DNA from: Euryarchaeota archaeon UBA251
Lineage (GTDB): Archaea; Thermoplasmatota; Poseidoniia; Poseidoniales; Thalassarchaeaceae
Length of the DNA stretch: 9,249 bases
Direction of reading: 5' to 3'
Assembly: GCA_002497905.1 (NCBI GenBank)
Contig: DAFJ01000023.1
Coordinates: 1 to 9,249, forward strand
Every line of letters begins with the position of its first letter. Positions within the stretch are counted from its first letter, which is position 1. Under the pieces are notes generated by a model. The model saw nothing but the letters and a program-made list of their open reading frames with translations, was not told the DNA's origin and did not search any database. The position numbers were made by a program, and so were the translations under genes. Shown piece after piece: positions 1 through 6,141 of the stretch.

Positions 1-1
1 T

Positions 2-268
2 TCTATCGGTGAGGCCATGAATAGGTGCCATTCCCTTCTACGTGAAATTGGGGTATCATCTCCGGAGATTGAGGCATTGATTGAAGCCGCTTTACCTTAC
101 AGCCTAGGTGCGAAGATGACGGGTGCCGGTGGCGGAGGATGTATTCTTGCATTGACACAAGACCCTGATTCTTGCGCTGAGGCTATCCGATGTGCAGGTG
201 GCGAGGCCTTCGTCACAACAATGGGTGCAGAAGGTGTTCGAATCGAGAATTTCAGCGAAAATATGTGA
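2..268 (+). CDS. mvk: Mevalonate kinase, C-terminal fragment (GHMP kinase family)
   Basis: This is the 3' end of a gene whose frame stays open to the left edge, so the start lies outside the window. The visible ~88 residues contain the late GHMP-kinase glycine-rich motif GAKMTGAGGGGCILAL, which in mevalonate kinases closes over the substrate site. The preceding segment (IGEAMNRCHSLLREIGVSSPEI) has the typical mevalonate kinase pattern of a helix followed by 'GVSxPEI'. By family knowledge the enzyme phosphorylates mevalonate with ATP in the cytoplasm, an early step towards the isoprenoid chains of archaeal lipids. Because only the C-terminal domain is seen, another GHMP kinase (for example mevalonate-3-kinase or galactokinase) cannot be fully excluded, but the motif spelling favours mevalonate kinase. 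The stop TGA is followed by a 49-base gap holding the tbp promoter, so tbp is probably a separate transcription unit. Confidence 0.85.
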   Translation, partial: SIGEAMNRCHSLLREIGVSSPEIEALIEAALPYSLGAKMTGAGGGGCILALTQDPDSCAEAIRCAGGEAFVTTMGAEGVRIENFSENM

Positions 269-287
269 TGATGCCATTGCACTTCTG

Positions 288-295
288 TTTATATA
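288..295 (+). promoter_or_regulatory. TATA box of tbp, probably giving a leaderless mRNA
   Basis: The sequence TTTATATA matches the archaeal TATA-box consensus. Its centre lies about 26 bases before the tbp ATG at 318, the usual distance from TATA centre to transcription start in archaea. No Shine-Dalgarno-like sequence precedes the ATG (the last bases are GTCGCAACTCC). Together this suggests transcription starts at or within a base or two of the ATG. As TBP binds TATA boxes, autoregulation is possible but not shown. Confidence 0.7.
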
Positions 296-317
296 CTGCT
301 GATAAAGTCGCAACTCC

Positions 318-1064
318 ATGAGTGATGAAGATCGCCTTGTTGTTGTGAATGTCGTAGCGAGCACCCGTGTAGCTGAGGAACTCGATCTCCCTGAGATCGC
401 AATTGAACTCAATTGTGAGTATGAGCCTGAGCAATTCCCTGGTGTAGTATATCGCGTGACAGATCCTCGCCTTGCAATTCTCATGTTCCGTTCAGGACGT
501 GCTGTGTGCACTGGGGGCAAGAACGAGCAGAATATTCACACTGGTATTGAGCGCATGATTAACGATTTGCGCGCAGCTGACATTGTGACTTGGGATCTCG
601 CAGATGTGAAAATCGAAGTCCAGAATATGGTTGCTACCTATGCTCTCCACTATCCTGAGGATTACGATGCTCTTTCCAAGGATATCGACCAGCGCATGAA
701 GGTCGTCAAGGACCCGGGCCACAAGGACTCCAATGATGGTGGATGGCGCGCACCTACTCCCGAGGAGGTCGAGATGGATGAAGCCGAATCCCCGATTCAA
801 CCCCTCCCTGCTGGTGAGCCTCTGGCAGGGCTACCTCGCCACCTAAACCTCAATCACCTCACTTTCCACTTGCCCTTCGATCGGGTCGAGTATGAGCCTG
901 AGCAATTCCCTGGACTAATCTACAGAATCGATTACCCAAAGGTCGTTTGTCTCATCTTCGGAAGTGGCAAGATGGTGATTACTGGGGCACGTCATAAGGA
1001 TGAGATTCTGGAAGCAATCGAGTTCATCAAGGACGAACTCGCAGATCTCCTTTACGAAGATTGA
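318..1064 (+). CDS. tbp: TATA-box-binding protein with an insertion in the second repeat
   Basis: This is the archaeal general transcription factor that binds and bends the TATA box and recruits TFB and RNA polymerase. Both pseudo-symmetric repeats are clear. Repeat 1 runs from about residue 8 to 90, with NVVAST, EYEPEQFPGVVYR and ILMFRSGRAVCTGGK. Repeat 2 begins with VKIEVQNMVATYAL (97-110) and resumes at about 177 with LNLNHL, then EYEPEQFPGLIYR and CLIFGSGKMVITG. The four phenylalanines expected to kink DNA (40, 57, 197, 214) are present. Archaeal TBPs are usually about 180 residues. This one has 248, and the excess is almost entirely a segment at about 111-176 between the first strand and first helix of repeat 2. 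The ATG at 318 is chosen because of the TATA box spacing. The next gene starts 20 bases after the stop with a good Shine-Dalgarno sequence, so read-through into it is likely. Confidence 0.95.
   Translation: MSDEDRLVVVNVVASTRVAEELDLPEIAIELNCEYEPEQFPGVVYRVTDPRLAILMFRSGRAVCTGGKNEQNIHTGIERMINDLRAADIVTWDLADVKIEVQNMVATYALHYPEDYDALSKDIDQRMKVVKDPGHKDSNDGGWRAPTPEEVEMDEAESPIQPLPAGEPLAGLPRHLNLNHLTFHLPFDRVEYEPEQFPGLIYRIDYPKVVCLIFGSGKMVITGARHKDEILEAIEFIKDELADLLYED
417..442 (+). repeat. 26-base direct repeat, copy 1 (first TBP half)
   Basis: This block encodes EYEPEQFPG in repeat 1 and is identical base for base to 888-913 in repeat 2, beginning GAGTATGAGCCTGAGC. All synonymous positions agree across eight codons, while the flanking sequence has diverged. 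Confidence 0.9.
648..845 (+). other. Segment encoding the ~66-residue TBP insertion
   Basis: Placed by comparison with the general archaeal TBP pattern, this in-frame segment (residues about 111-176) has no counterpart in repeat 1. It starts with an aromatic, acidic stretch (HYPEDYDAL), passes through a likely helix (SKDIDQRMKVVK), a flexible part with DSNDGGW, an acidic stretch (PEEVEMDEAESP) and a proline-rich end (PLPAGEPLAGLP). It looks like a mostly disordered, acidic surface loop. It leaves the DNA-binding phenylalanines and the second EYEPEQFPG stirrup untouched. The exact boundaries are estimates. Confidence 0.75.
888..913 (+). repeat. 26-base direct repeat, copy 2 (second TBP half)
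   Basis: This is the second copy of the block at 417-442, again encoding EYEPEQFPG at the stirrup of the second TBP repeat. The next codon differs in its third base (GGT in copy 1, GGA here), so identity ends sharply. Confidence 0.9.
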
Positions 1065-1074
1065 ACTGCACTCT

Positions 1075-1081
1075 GAGGAGG
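1075..1081 (+). promoter_or_regulatory. Shine-Dalgarno sequence before the PKD-protein gene
   Basis: GAGGAGG lies directly after the tbp stop and just before the ATG at 1085. The last G is only three bases from the ATG, but the GAGG part is at normal distance (6 bases). It is the main reason for preferring 1085 over the in-frame TTG at 1061 or the ATGs at 1118 and 1136. Confidence 0.6.
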
Positions 1082-1084
1082 CGC

Positions 1085-4000
1085 ATGTTTGATACACAGC
1101 CGCGAGGCTGTTGGTGCATGGTCCGTGCATCATCGATGGGTGTCGTCCGCTCGCTTCTTCTAGTGAGTATACTCGTAACTTCAACAACTCTCATCGCCTG
1201 GAGTCCCTCCCAGCCGCTCGATGAAATCGATGACGGTCTCAACGTAGTAGGGCTTCGATCGAGCCAGGGCGTTGTTGATGTCCCAGAGTGGGCTATTGGT
1301 GATACTTGGACATATGATGCATTTTTCGATGTTCAGGACTTGATTGCTTCTGGTGCACCAGGGTCAAATGTGGGTACCTTACGAGGTACTTTAACGAAGC
1401 AAGTTATTGATACTACAATAATGATGATTGAGAACCAATCTACCATTGTTTACGTAGTCGAATCTACAGGAACTTTCCAGAGAAATGGAATTTCTATTGT
1501 TACCGATGCAGCTACTGTTTCAGGTGATCTCAGAGTAGCATTTGAATCCGATGAATTAGTGAGAGCCTCAGACCTTGGTCAAATAACCTATAATATGGAA
1601 CTCGATGTTGATTTGCGCAATATCCCTTTCCCCATTAGTCTCGTAACAGGTTCAACTCTAGATTTAGCTGATATTACTATTGGAACCCAGTATTCGCCAC
1701 CCAAGGAACATTATGACTTTCCTATGGCTGTTGGAGAATATTGGAATACAACTCTGACGACTAGTACCACTTGGTCTGGTTCAGTATACCAAAATCTCTT
1801 CGAATTACCAGATGATTCTGCAGAGCAAAGTAGGGAATCTCATGGAATTACATCCGTTGGAAACCCAGGAGTAGGTTATAGTGGATGTGCAACGTCTCTT
1901 AATGCAACATCATTCAATTCTACCTCTGGAGATATTACTGGATTCCGTTGGTATTGTCCTTCTGCTAAAGGAGAAGCTTGGTGGCATCAAGAAATCGAAT
2001 TGGGTCTTCAAATTGATTTCAAATTATTGACCTATACTCCTGCCTCACGGGATCCAGTTATTTCAGTTGAAACCGTATTCCCTGCATGGCCTCTAAATAC
2101 AGATATGGGCGCATGGGTGAATTTAACCGACCCTTCCACTGGGTCTCCTTTGGGAAATCAGGCAGTCCAATTCCGGTATGAATCTACAGGAGATTACCGC
2201 GCTCTTACAACTGCTACTAACGGTAGTGCATATGTTGAATTTGATACAGGTGCTTGGCCAGATCCTTCTCCTACAACATATGACTATGCCAGTCATGGAG
2301 TGATAGGTTGGGATTCTTCTACCAAATCTGTCGGAGTCACAACCATGATCTTAGATGAAAATTTAGTAGAAGTAGATCTTGTAGCTTTAGCATCTGGTGT
2401 TTCTGTTACTAGAATACGAGGAGATGTGACTGAACAATTAAATTCAGTTACAGGATTTACTACAATTCCTAATGATGTGTTAGAATTTTCAATTCCTGTA
2501 CGTAATCAAGGAATTCTTTCTGCTCCCTCTACAGAAATCGAAATTACTTCTCCTGATGGAAGTACAACCAGAGCAAACATCCCTAGTTTACCTGCGTTAG
2601 GCGAGGTCAGAGTAGATGTTCAATGGACAGTTCCTTCTGATCAAGCGATTGGCGATTCTATTCTTCAATTTGAGGTGGACCCAGATTCTTTGGTTACAGC
2701 TGATGCAAACAGAACCAATAATGCAGATGTGTTCAATATTTTCGTTGGGCGACTTCCTGTTGCAGATTTGACTCAGATGAATAGTTTCTACACATTTACA
2801 ACTGTTGTACTTGATGCGTCCTCTTCCGATGACCCAGATGGTTTTACTGACATCTATTGTTATTTTATGATTGAAGATCCTCTTGCAGTCGACGATAATG
2901 ATGGCGATCCTACGGATGGTTTCATTGAGCGAGTAATCTATACTGATACAACAGAGGATTGTGTTGTTGAATGGTCATGGGATGATGATGGCGAATACGA
3001 AATTGGATTGAGTATTGTTGATGATGAGGGAGATACAACGATGACTAACATGACAGTAGAGGTTCTCAATCGTGCACCTGAATTGGTTCTTTCATCGAAT
3101 ACTGATACGGTAGAAGTAATGGGTAGGGTTACTTTTGATGCGTTCCAGCATAGCGATATTGATACAATGAATCCACAAGCACCTGTGGATTTCTTATGGG
3201 CGGATGACTGTGAAGAAGGAAAAGTCACTCAGGTGTGCACTGTGACTCCTATGGTTGAAGGGACATACACAATTCAAGCAACTGCAACAGATGACGATGG
3301 AGCCATCACTATGGCCGAGCATTCGGTGGAAGTAACCAATATCGCACCTTGGAATTCGACTATTATGGCCAAGGATGCCAATGGTACCGAAATTTCGATG
3401 GATTCACAGATGGTTTGGCATGTAAACGAAGATGACCCGATTACCTTCACTGGAATGGCTGAAGATTCAATCAATGATTTGGATACTCTGTCGTATGAGT
3501 GGTGGCCAGATGTCGAGGAAAATGCTACTTGGTCCGTCTTGCAAGAGAATGATGGATCCTCCTCCGACTTTACCCATGCTTACGAAACACATGGTATGCA
3601 TGTCGTTGCAATGGAAGCTATCGATGATGATGGCCTCCGAACTCGAAGGGCTAATGGCTGGTTGATGGTTCAGAATGTGCCGCCTGAGATTCAGCCGTTT
3701 GGGTCCTTGTTACCAGTCGCTGAGGATCAAGTACTGAGTATTACAGGGGAATATCATGATACTGCCTCAGATATTGAGACATTACATGCATGTTGGGATG
3801 TCGATCCTTCCATGAATTCTGATTCACAGGGTTCTGCAGAAGATGATTGTGATGTTGAGGGTGCGGACCTTGCGTGGTCTTGGCCAGATTCAGCTACAGC
3901 CCCATCCATGGTCGTCTTTCATGTAACCGATGATGATGGTGAACGCGTGTTTGAGATGGTTAACATCACTGTTCGTAATGTCAAGCCTCGTGCAATGGGT

Positions 4001-4825
4001 AATGTCACTACACTTGGCCCCTACGCTGTGGGAGACCCAATCGAGTTTAGTGCAGAAGGAACTACCGATTCATCCCTGGACCTTTTCAGGCTCAAGTATC
4101 GTTGGGACTTCAACACTGCAGTCGATTTTGATGATGATGGTTACCCTGCTAACGATATCCAAGATGAGGGGTTCAATGTCACTCACGTATTCGATGAGCC
4201 TGGAACATACATAGTTCGATTGACTGCCTTTGATGGAGAAGAAGAGGATGTGGTTGATATTCAGATTACGGTTGAGGATACTAGGCTCCTAGGGGTGCTT
4301 GATATTGGATTCAATTCAGGATCTGGAACGGTCGTTATTGCACTGGGTGCAGTTCTCTTCCTTCTACTAATCCTCATCGGAATCGGTTTCATGCGCCGGG
4401 GGTCACGTGGAAATGATATTGGATTCAATTATGGTCAGGTGGATAGTTACGGAATTGGTGCAGCCCCGTCCCCTCAGGCTCCCCCTCCTGTACATGCCTT
4501 TGCAGAGCCCGGGGTGCCAAGTGGGCCCCCAATCCCTGCTCAAGGCCTTCCTCAAGGTTGGACAATGGAGCAATGGGAGCATTTTGGCCAGGAATGGCTT
4601 GATCGTCAGGCGGTGGTTCAGAGTGCACCAATACAGACGTCTAACCCCTATGCTCCGGCTCCATCTGTGAGCTCTCCAGTTGCCTCGGAGGCAGTTCTCA
4701 ATATCGACCCGTTCGCTCCTTCTTCAACTGAAGTTCAGATGCCGGCTCTGGAGCCGGCTCCAGAGCCGTCTCCATCGGTTTCATCTCCATCTCAAGGAAC
4801 TGATATTCTAGATTTCGATTTGTGA
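1085..4825 (+). CDS. Large membrane-anchored PKD-repeat surface protein
   Basis: About 1246 residues from ATG 1085. A basic stretch and a hydrophobic helix (SLLLVSILVTSTTLIA, about 24-40) form a signal or anchor. Next come a beta-rich region (about 60-320), an Ig-like part (about 322-435), a CARDB-like domain (about 438-555) and some five PKD-like domains (about 559-1065) with recurring endings such as 'GTYIVRLTAFDGE'. Asp-rich loops (DDNDGDPTDG, DFDDDGYPAND) could bind calcium. About a dozen N-x-S/T sequons and paired cysteines in several domains fit a glycosylated, disulfide-bonded ectodomain. One transmembrane helix (about 1083-1102) ends in MRRGSRG, so the tail is cytoplasmic. The tail is Pro-rich, with a short helix GLPQGWTMEQWEHFGQEWL and a C-terminus DILDFDL. 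The role is unknown; adhesion or S-layer-like architecture is inferred. It probably shares an mRNA with tbp and sepF. Other possible starts are TTG 1061, ATG 1118 and ATG 1136. Confidence 0.85.
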   Translation: MFDTQPRGCWCMVRASSMGVVRSLLLVSILVTSTTLIAWSPSQPLDEIDDGLNVVGLRSSQGVVDVPEWAIGDTWTYDAFFDVQDLIASGAPGSNVGTLRGTLTKQVIDTTIMMIENQSTIVYVVESTGTFQRNGISIVTDAATVSGDLRVAFESDELVRASDLGQITYNMELDVDLRNIPFPISLVTGSTLDLADITIGTQYSPPKEHYDFPMAVGEYWNTTLTTSTTWSGSVYQNLFELPDDSAEQSRESHGITSVGNPGVGYSGCATSLNATSFNSTSGDITGFRWYCPSAKGEAWWHQEIELGLQIDFKLLTYTPASRDPVISVETVFPAWPLNTDMGAWVNLTDPSTGSPLGNQAVQFRYESTGDYRALTTATNGSAYVEFDTGAWPDPSPTTYDYASHGVIGWDSSTKSVGVTTMILDENLVEVDLVALASGVSVTRIRGDVTEQLNSVTGFTTIPNDVLEFSIPVRNQGILSAPSTEIEITSPDGSTTRANIPSLPALGEVRVDVQWTVPSDQAIGDSILQFEVDPDSLVTADANRTNNADVFNIFVGRLPVADLTQMNSFYTFTTVVLDASSSDDPDGFTDIYCYFMIEDPLAVDDNDGDPTDGFIERVIYTDTTEDCVVEWSWDDDGEYEIGLSIVDDEGDTTMTNMTVEVLNRAPELVLSSNTDTVEVMGRVTFDAFQHSDIDTMNPQAPVDFLWADDCEEGKVTQVCTVTPMVEGTYTIQATATDDDGAITMAEHSVEVTNIAPWNSTIMAKDANGTEISMDSQMVWHVNEDDPITFTGMAEDSINDLDTLSYEWWPDVEENATWSVLQENDGSSSDFTHAYETHGMHVVAMEAIDDDGLRTRRANGWLMVQNVPPEIQPFGSLLPVAEDQVLSITGEYHDTASDIETLHACWDVDPSMNSDSQGSAEDDCDVEGADLAWSWPDSATAPSMVVFHVTDDDGERVFEMVNITVRNVKPRAMGNVTTLGPYAVGDPIEFSAEGTTDSSLDLFRLKYRWDFNTAVDFDDDGYPANDIQDEGFNVTHVFDEPGTYIVRLTAFDGEEEDVVDIQITVEDTRLLGVLDIGFNSGSGTVVIALGAVLFLLLILIGIGFMRRGSRGNDIGFNYGQVDSYGIGAAPSPQAPPPVHAFAEPGVPSGPPIPAQGLPQGWTMEQWEHFGQEWLDRQAVVQSAPIQTSNPYAPAPSVSSPVASEAVLNIDPFAPSSTEVQMPALEPAPEPSPSVSSPSQGTDILDFDL
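1096..1111 (+). other. GNRA-tetraloop hairpin at the start of the PKD-protein gene
   Basis: ACAGCC and GGCTGT form a 6-bp stem closing a GCGA loop, a member of the stable GNRA class. It lies 8 bases inside the gene if translation starts at 1085, or 6 bases before the start if ATG 1118 is used. It could affect ribosome access, but it may be chance. Confidence 0.45.
4300..4430 (+). repeat. 17-base direct repeat flanking the transmembrane helix
   Basis: TGATATTGGATTCAATT occurs at 4300-4316 and again at 4414-4430, 114 bases apart and in the same frame. Both copies encode DIGFN, one just outside and one just inside the transmembrane helix of the PKD protein. An exact 17-base repeat is unlikely by chance in 9 kb. 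Confidence 0.8.
4743..4768. repeat. Perfect 26-bp palindrome in the PKD-protein tail, upstream of sepF
   Basis: The half-site CGGCTCTGGAGCC is followed at once by its exact reverse complement. It lies within the codons for PALEPAPEPS, and its right end is 61 bases before the sepF ATG. In RNA it can fold into an 11-bp GC-rich stem with a CCGG loop. No T-run follows, so it is not a typical terminator. It may be a protein-binding site, an mRNA processing or stability element, or a by-product of Glu-Pro codon repetition. Confidence 0.8.
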
Positions 4826-4829
4826 TTCT

Positions 4830-5300
4830 ATGGTGAACATATTCCGACTTCTGGGCCTTCCTCAACCACCATCTGGTCGAATGGAAGCGGAAGCGCAGGC
4901 GGTTCGAACCCCTCCTCCTGTCGGACCTACGACCGTCCCAGATTCGAATTCTCCAGGGTTTGAAGATCTAGGTGAGGTAGAATGGGCGCGACGCGAGGAT
5001 GCTGTAGATATCTCCCGCTTTCTCAGATATATCGTTCCTGATGATCGCCATTCTGTCCCTCATCGGAAGATTTCCGAACATCTTCTACAAGGGGACGTAG
5101 TCATTGTTGATTTGCGTATGCTTGCTCATATGGAGGCGCAGAAGGGCGCTTGTAGACGTCGCCTGCTTGAGATTGCTCAGGATCAAGGGCTCAATGCCTT
5201 TGTCCTTGATGCAGATGAAGACCTAATTCTGATTCCAGGGAATGGAGTTGCTGTCGATGTGGATCGTCATGTTCTCGGGCTAGAATCCGAGCCAATTTAA
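4830..5300 (+). CDS. sepF: SepF, membrane anchor of the FtsZ division ring
   Basis: 156 residues, a normal size for archaeal SepF. The N-terminus MVNIFRLLGLP is a short hydrophobic, probably amphipathic, membrane-targeting helix. A Pro-rich linker follows (about 12-50). The SepF/DUF552 core is at about 57-150, with VDISRFLRYIVPDD, then GDVVIVDLRMLAHMEAQKG, a helix (RRRLLEIAQDQGL) and NAFVLDADEDLILIPGNGVAV. In Haloferax and Methanobrevibacter SepF dimers tether FtsZ filaments to the membrane and are needed for division. The ATG is 4 bases after the stop of the PKD-protein gene with no convincing Shine-Dalgarno sequence of its own, so translation is probably coupled to the upstream gene. No ftsZ is seen in the window. 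The 3' end overlaps the convergent neighbour by 4 bases. Confidence in the family is high; its link to the PKD protein is inferred from position only. Confidence 0.88.
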   Translation: MVNIFRLLGLPQPPSGRMEAEAQAVRTPPPVGPTTVPDSNSPGFEDLGEVEWARREDAVDISRFLRYIVPDDRHSVPHRKISEHLLQGDVVIVDLRMLAHMEAQKGACRRRLLEIAQDQGLNAFVLDADEDLILIPGNGVAVDVDRHVLGLESEPI

Positions 5301-6130
5301 TCGGATTTCTCCATCTTATGGCGCCAAGTATCTGGGGCACGAGCATCACTTACTTCGTTATCTGTAAGCATTGTTAGAACGCTCTCCTTTTCGATTAGTT
5401 CCCGATTGAGTGTCGGACTTAGAATCCCGTCTACTCTGAGAACAACCCATTCTGCGATTGCATCTTCGGGGAGGGGGTGGCGAGCAACGAGGGTTGTTTG
5501 GAGGGCAACCAAGGAGGCTGCTGGAGCATCTGGCCACCCTTCGCTAGTAATCGCAGCATGCTCCATCCATTCTGATTGGTTACTGGGAAGAGGTCGAGCA
5601 CTCGCTTCAATCCAGCGGACAATGTCCATATGAGGTGGTAGAACAGAAAGTGTCGCTCTTTCTGTCTCGATGAGATTCAGTAGAGTATCCCTGCTACGAC
5701 CCTTTCTGTCCTTGGATAGACTCATACCGATGAGAGGTGGTGAGTTTGAAACGACGGATATTGACGACATTGGGGCGATGTTCCTAATGCCATCCTTCGA
5801 AATTGTGGATACTAGGTGGAGTGGTCGAGGTGTGACCACTGCTCCAAGCCAAGCAGATCGTTCACGATGGTCGAATGAAGCGGGGTCTAATCGATGTACA
5901 TCTTCTGAGAGGTCCAAGTTTGATGTGTTCTCTGTCGCTCCGAACCAATCGTTCAGGTCACCCCGCTGGACTTCAGATGCAGCATATGCAGTGAATTCAC
6001 GATATGTCTCCCATTGGGCGATAATGTCTTCATTTTCCCCTCGATCTTTCTTCCGCTGGATTGATTCATCTGCATAGGTGACGCAACGTTGGAGGAAGCG
6101 GAGGACGTGCTCCTTAGCGTCTCCATCCAT
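5297..6130 (-). CDS. Flavin-reductase-like FMN-binding protein with an N-terminal helical extension
   Basis: 277 residues. The middle part (about 84-245) matches the flavin reductase / DIM6-NTAB FMN-binding fold. The signature VVTPRPLHLVSTISKDGIRN (98-117) is followed by APMSSISVVSNSPPLIGMSL, then the RDTLLNLIETE stretch and LSVLP. Such proteins bind FMN in a split-barrel dimer and act as NAD(P)H-flavin reductases, flavoredoxins or related oxidoreductases; the substrate here is unknown. Residues 1-65 are an unrelated, charged helical segment with a conserved-looking AQWETYREFTAYAASEV...GDLNDWF pattern that I do not recognise. The ATG at 6130 has a GAGG at 7-base spacing, embedded in the stop region of the bcp gene 9 bases upstream, so the two are co-translated. 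Its stop codon overlaps that of sepF on the opposite strand. Confidence 0.82.
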   Translation of the reverse strand: MDGDAKEHVLRFLQRCVTYADESIQRKKDRGENEDIIAQWETYREFTAYAASEVQRGDLNDWFGATENTSNLDLSEDVHRLDPASFDHRERSAWLGAVVTPRPLHLVSTISKDGIRNIAPMSSISVVSNSPPLIGMSLSKDRKGRSRDTLLNLIETERATLSVLPPHMDIVRWIEASARPLPSNQSEWMEHAAITSEGWPDAPAASLVALQTTLVARHPLPEDAIAEWVVLRVDGILSPTLNRELIEKESVLTMLTDNEVSDARAPDTWRHKMEKSD

Positions 6131-6137
6131 CGTCTTT

Positions 6138-6141
6138 CCTC
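6138..6141 (-). promoter_or_regulatory. Shine-Dalgarno overlapping the bcp stop codon
   Basis: Read on the minus strand, GGAGTGAGGA contains the TGA stop of the peroxiredoxin gene and the GAGG ribosome-binding site for the flavin-reductase-like gene, 7 bases before its ATG. The arrangement supports translational coupling and the chosen start. Confidence 0.65.

Noticed and set aside
104..520. A 138-codon minus-strand frame across the mevalonate kinase end and the tbp start.
   Set aside because: It runs through the tbp promoter and lies antisense to two well-supported genes; the Ser/Thr/Arg-rich translation looks random.
808..834. CCCTGC/GCAGGG inverted repeat in the TBP insertion, considered as a trace of a mobile element.
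   Set aside because: The six-base arms are too short, no target-site duplication flanks the insertion, and the composition matches the rest of tbp.
3930..4214. Met/Leu-rich + strand frames overlapping the PKD-protein gene.
   Set aside because: They are out-of-frame readings of GATGATG-type Asp codon runs in the PKD domains, which produce ATG-rich shadows.
4543..4864. The 12-base match GGCCTTCCTCAA shared by the PKD tail (encoding GLPQ) and the sepF start (also GLPQ).
   Set aside because: A 12-base match is expected by chance in a window of this size, and the surrounding residues differ.
5820..5840. AGTGGTC/GACCACT inverted repeat with a 7-base loop in the flavin-reductase-like gene.
   Set aside because: It has only seven pairs, is inside a coding region and is not placed near any start or end; such stems are common by chance.
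5670..6077. A 135-codon + strand frame opposite the flavin-reductase-like gene.
   Set aside because: It has no recognisable motif or ribosome-binding site, and the opposite frame carries a clear FMN-binding signature.
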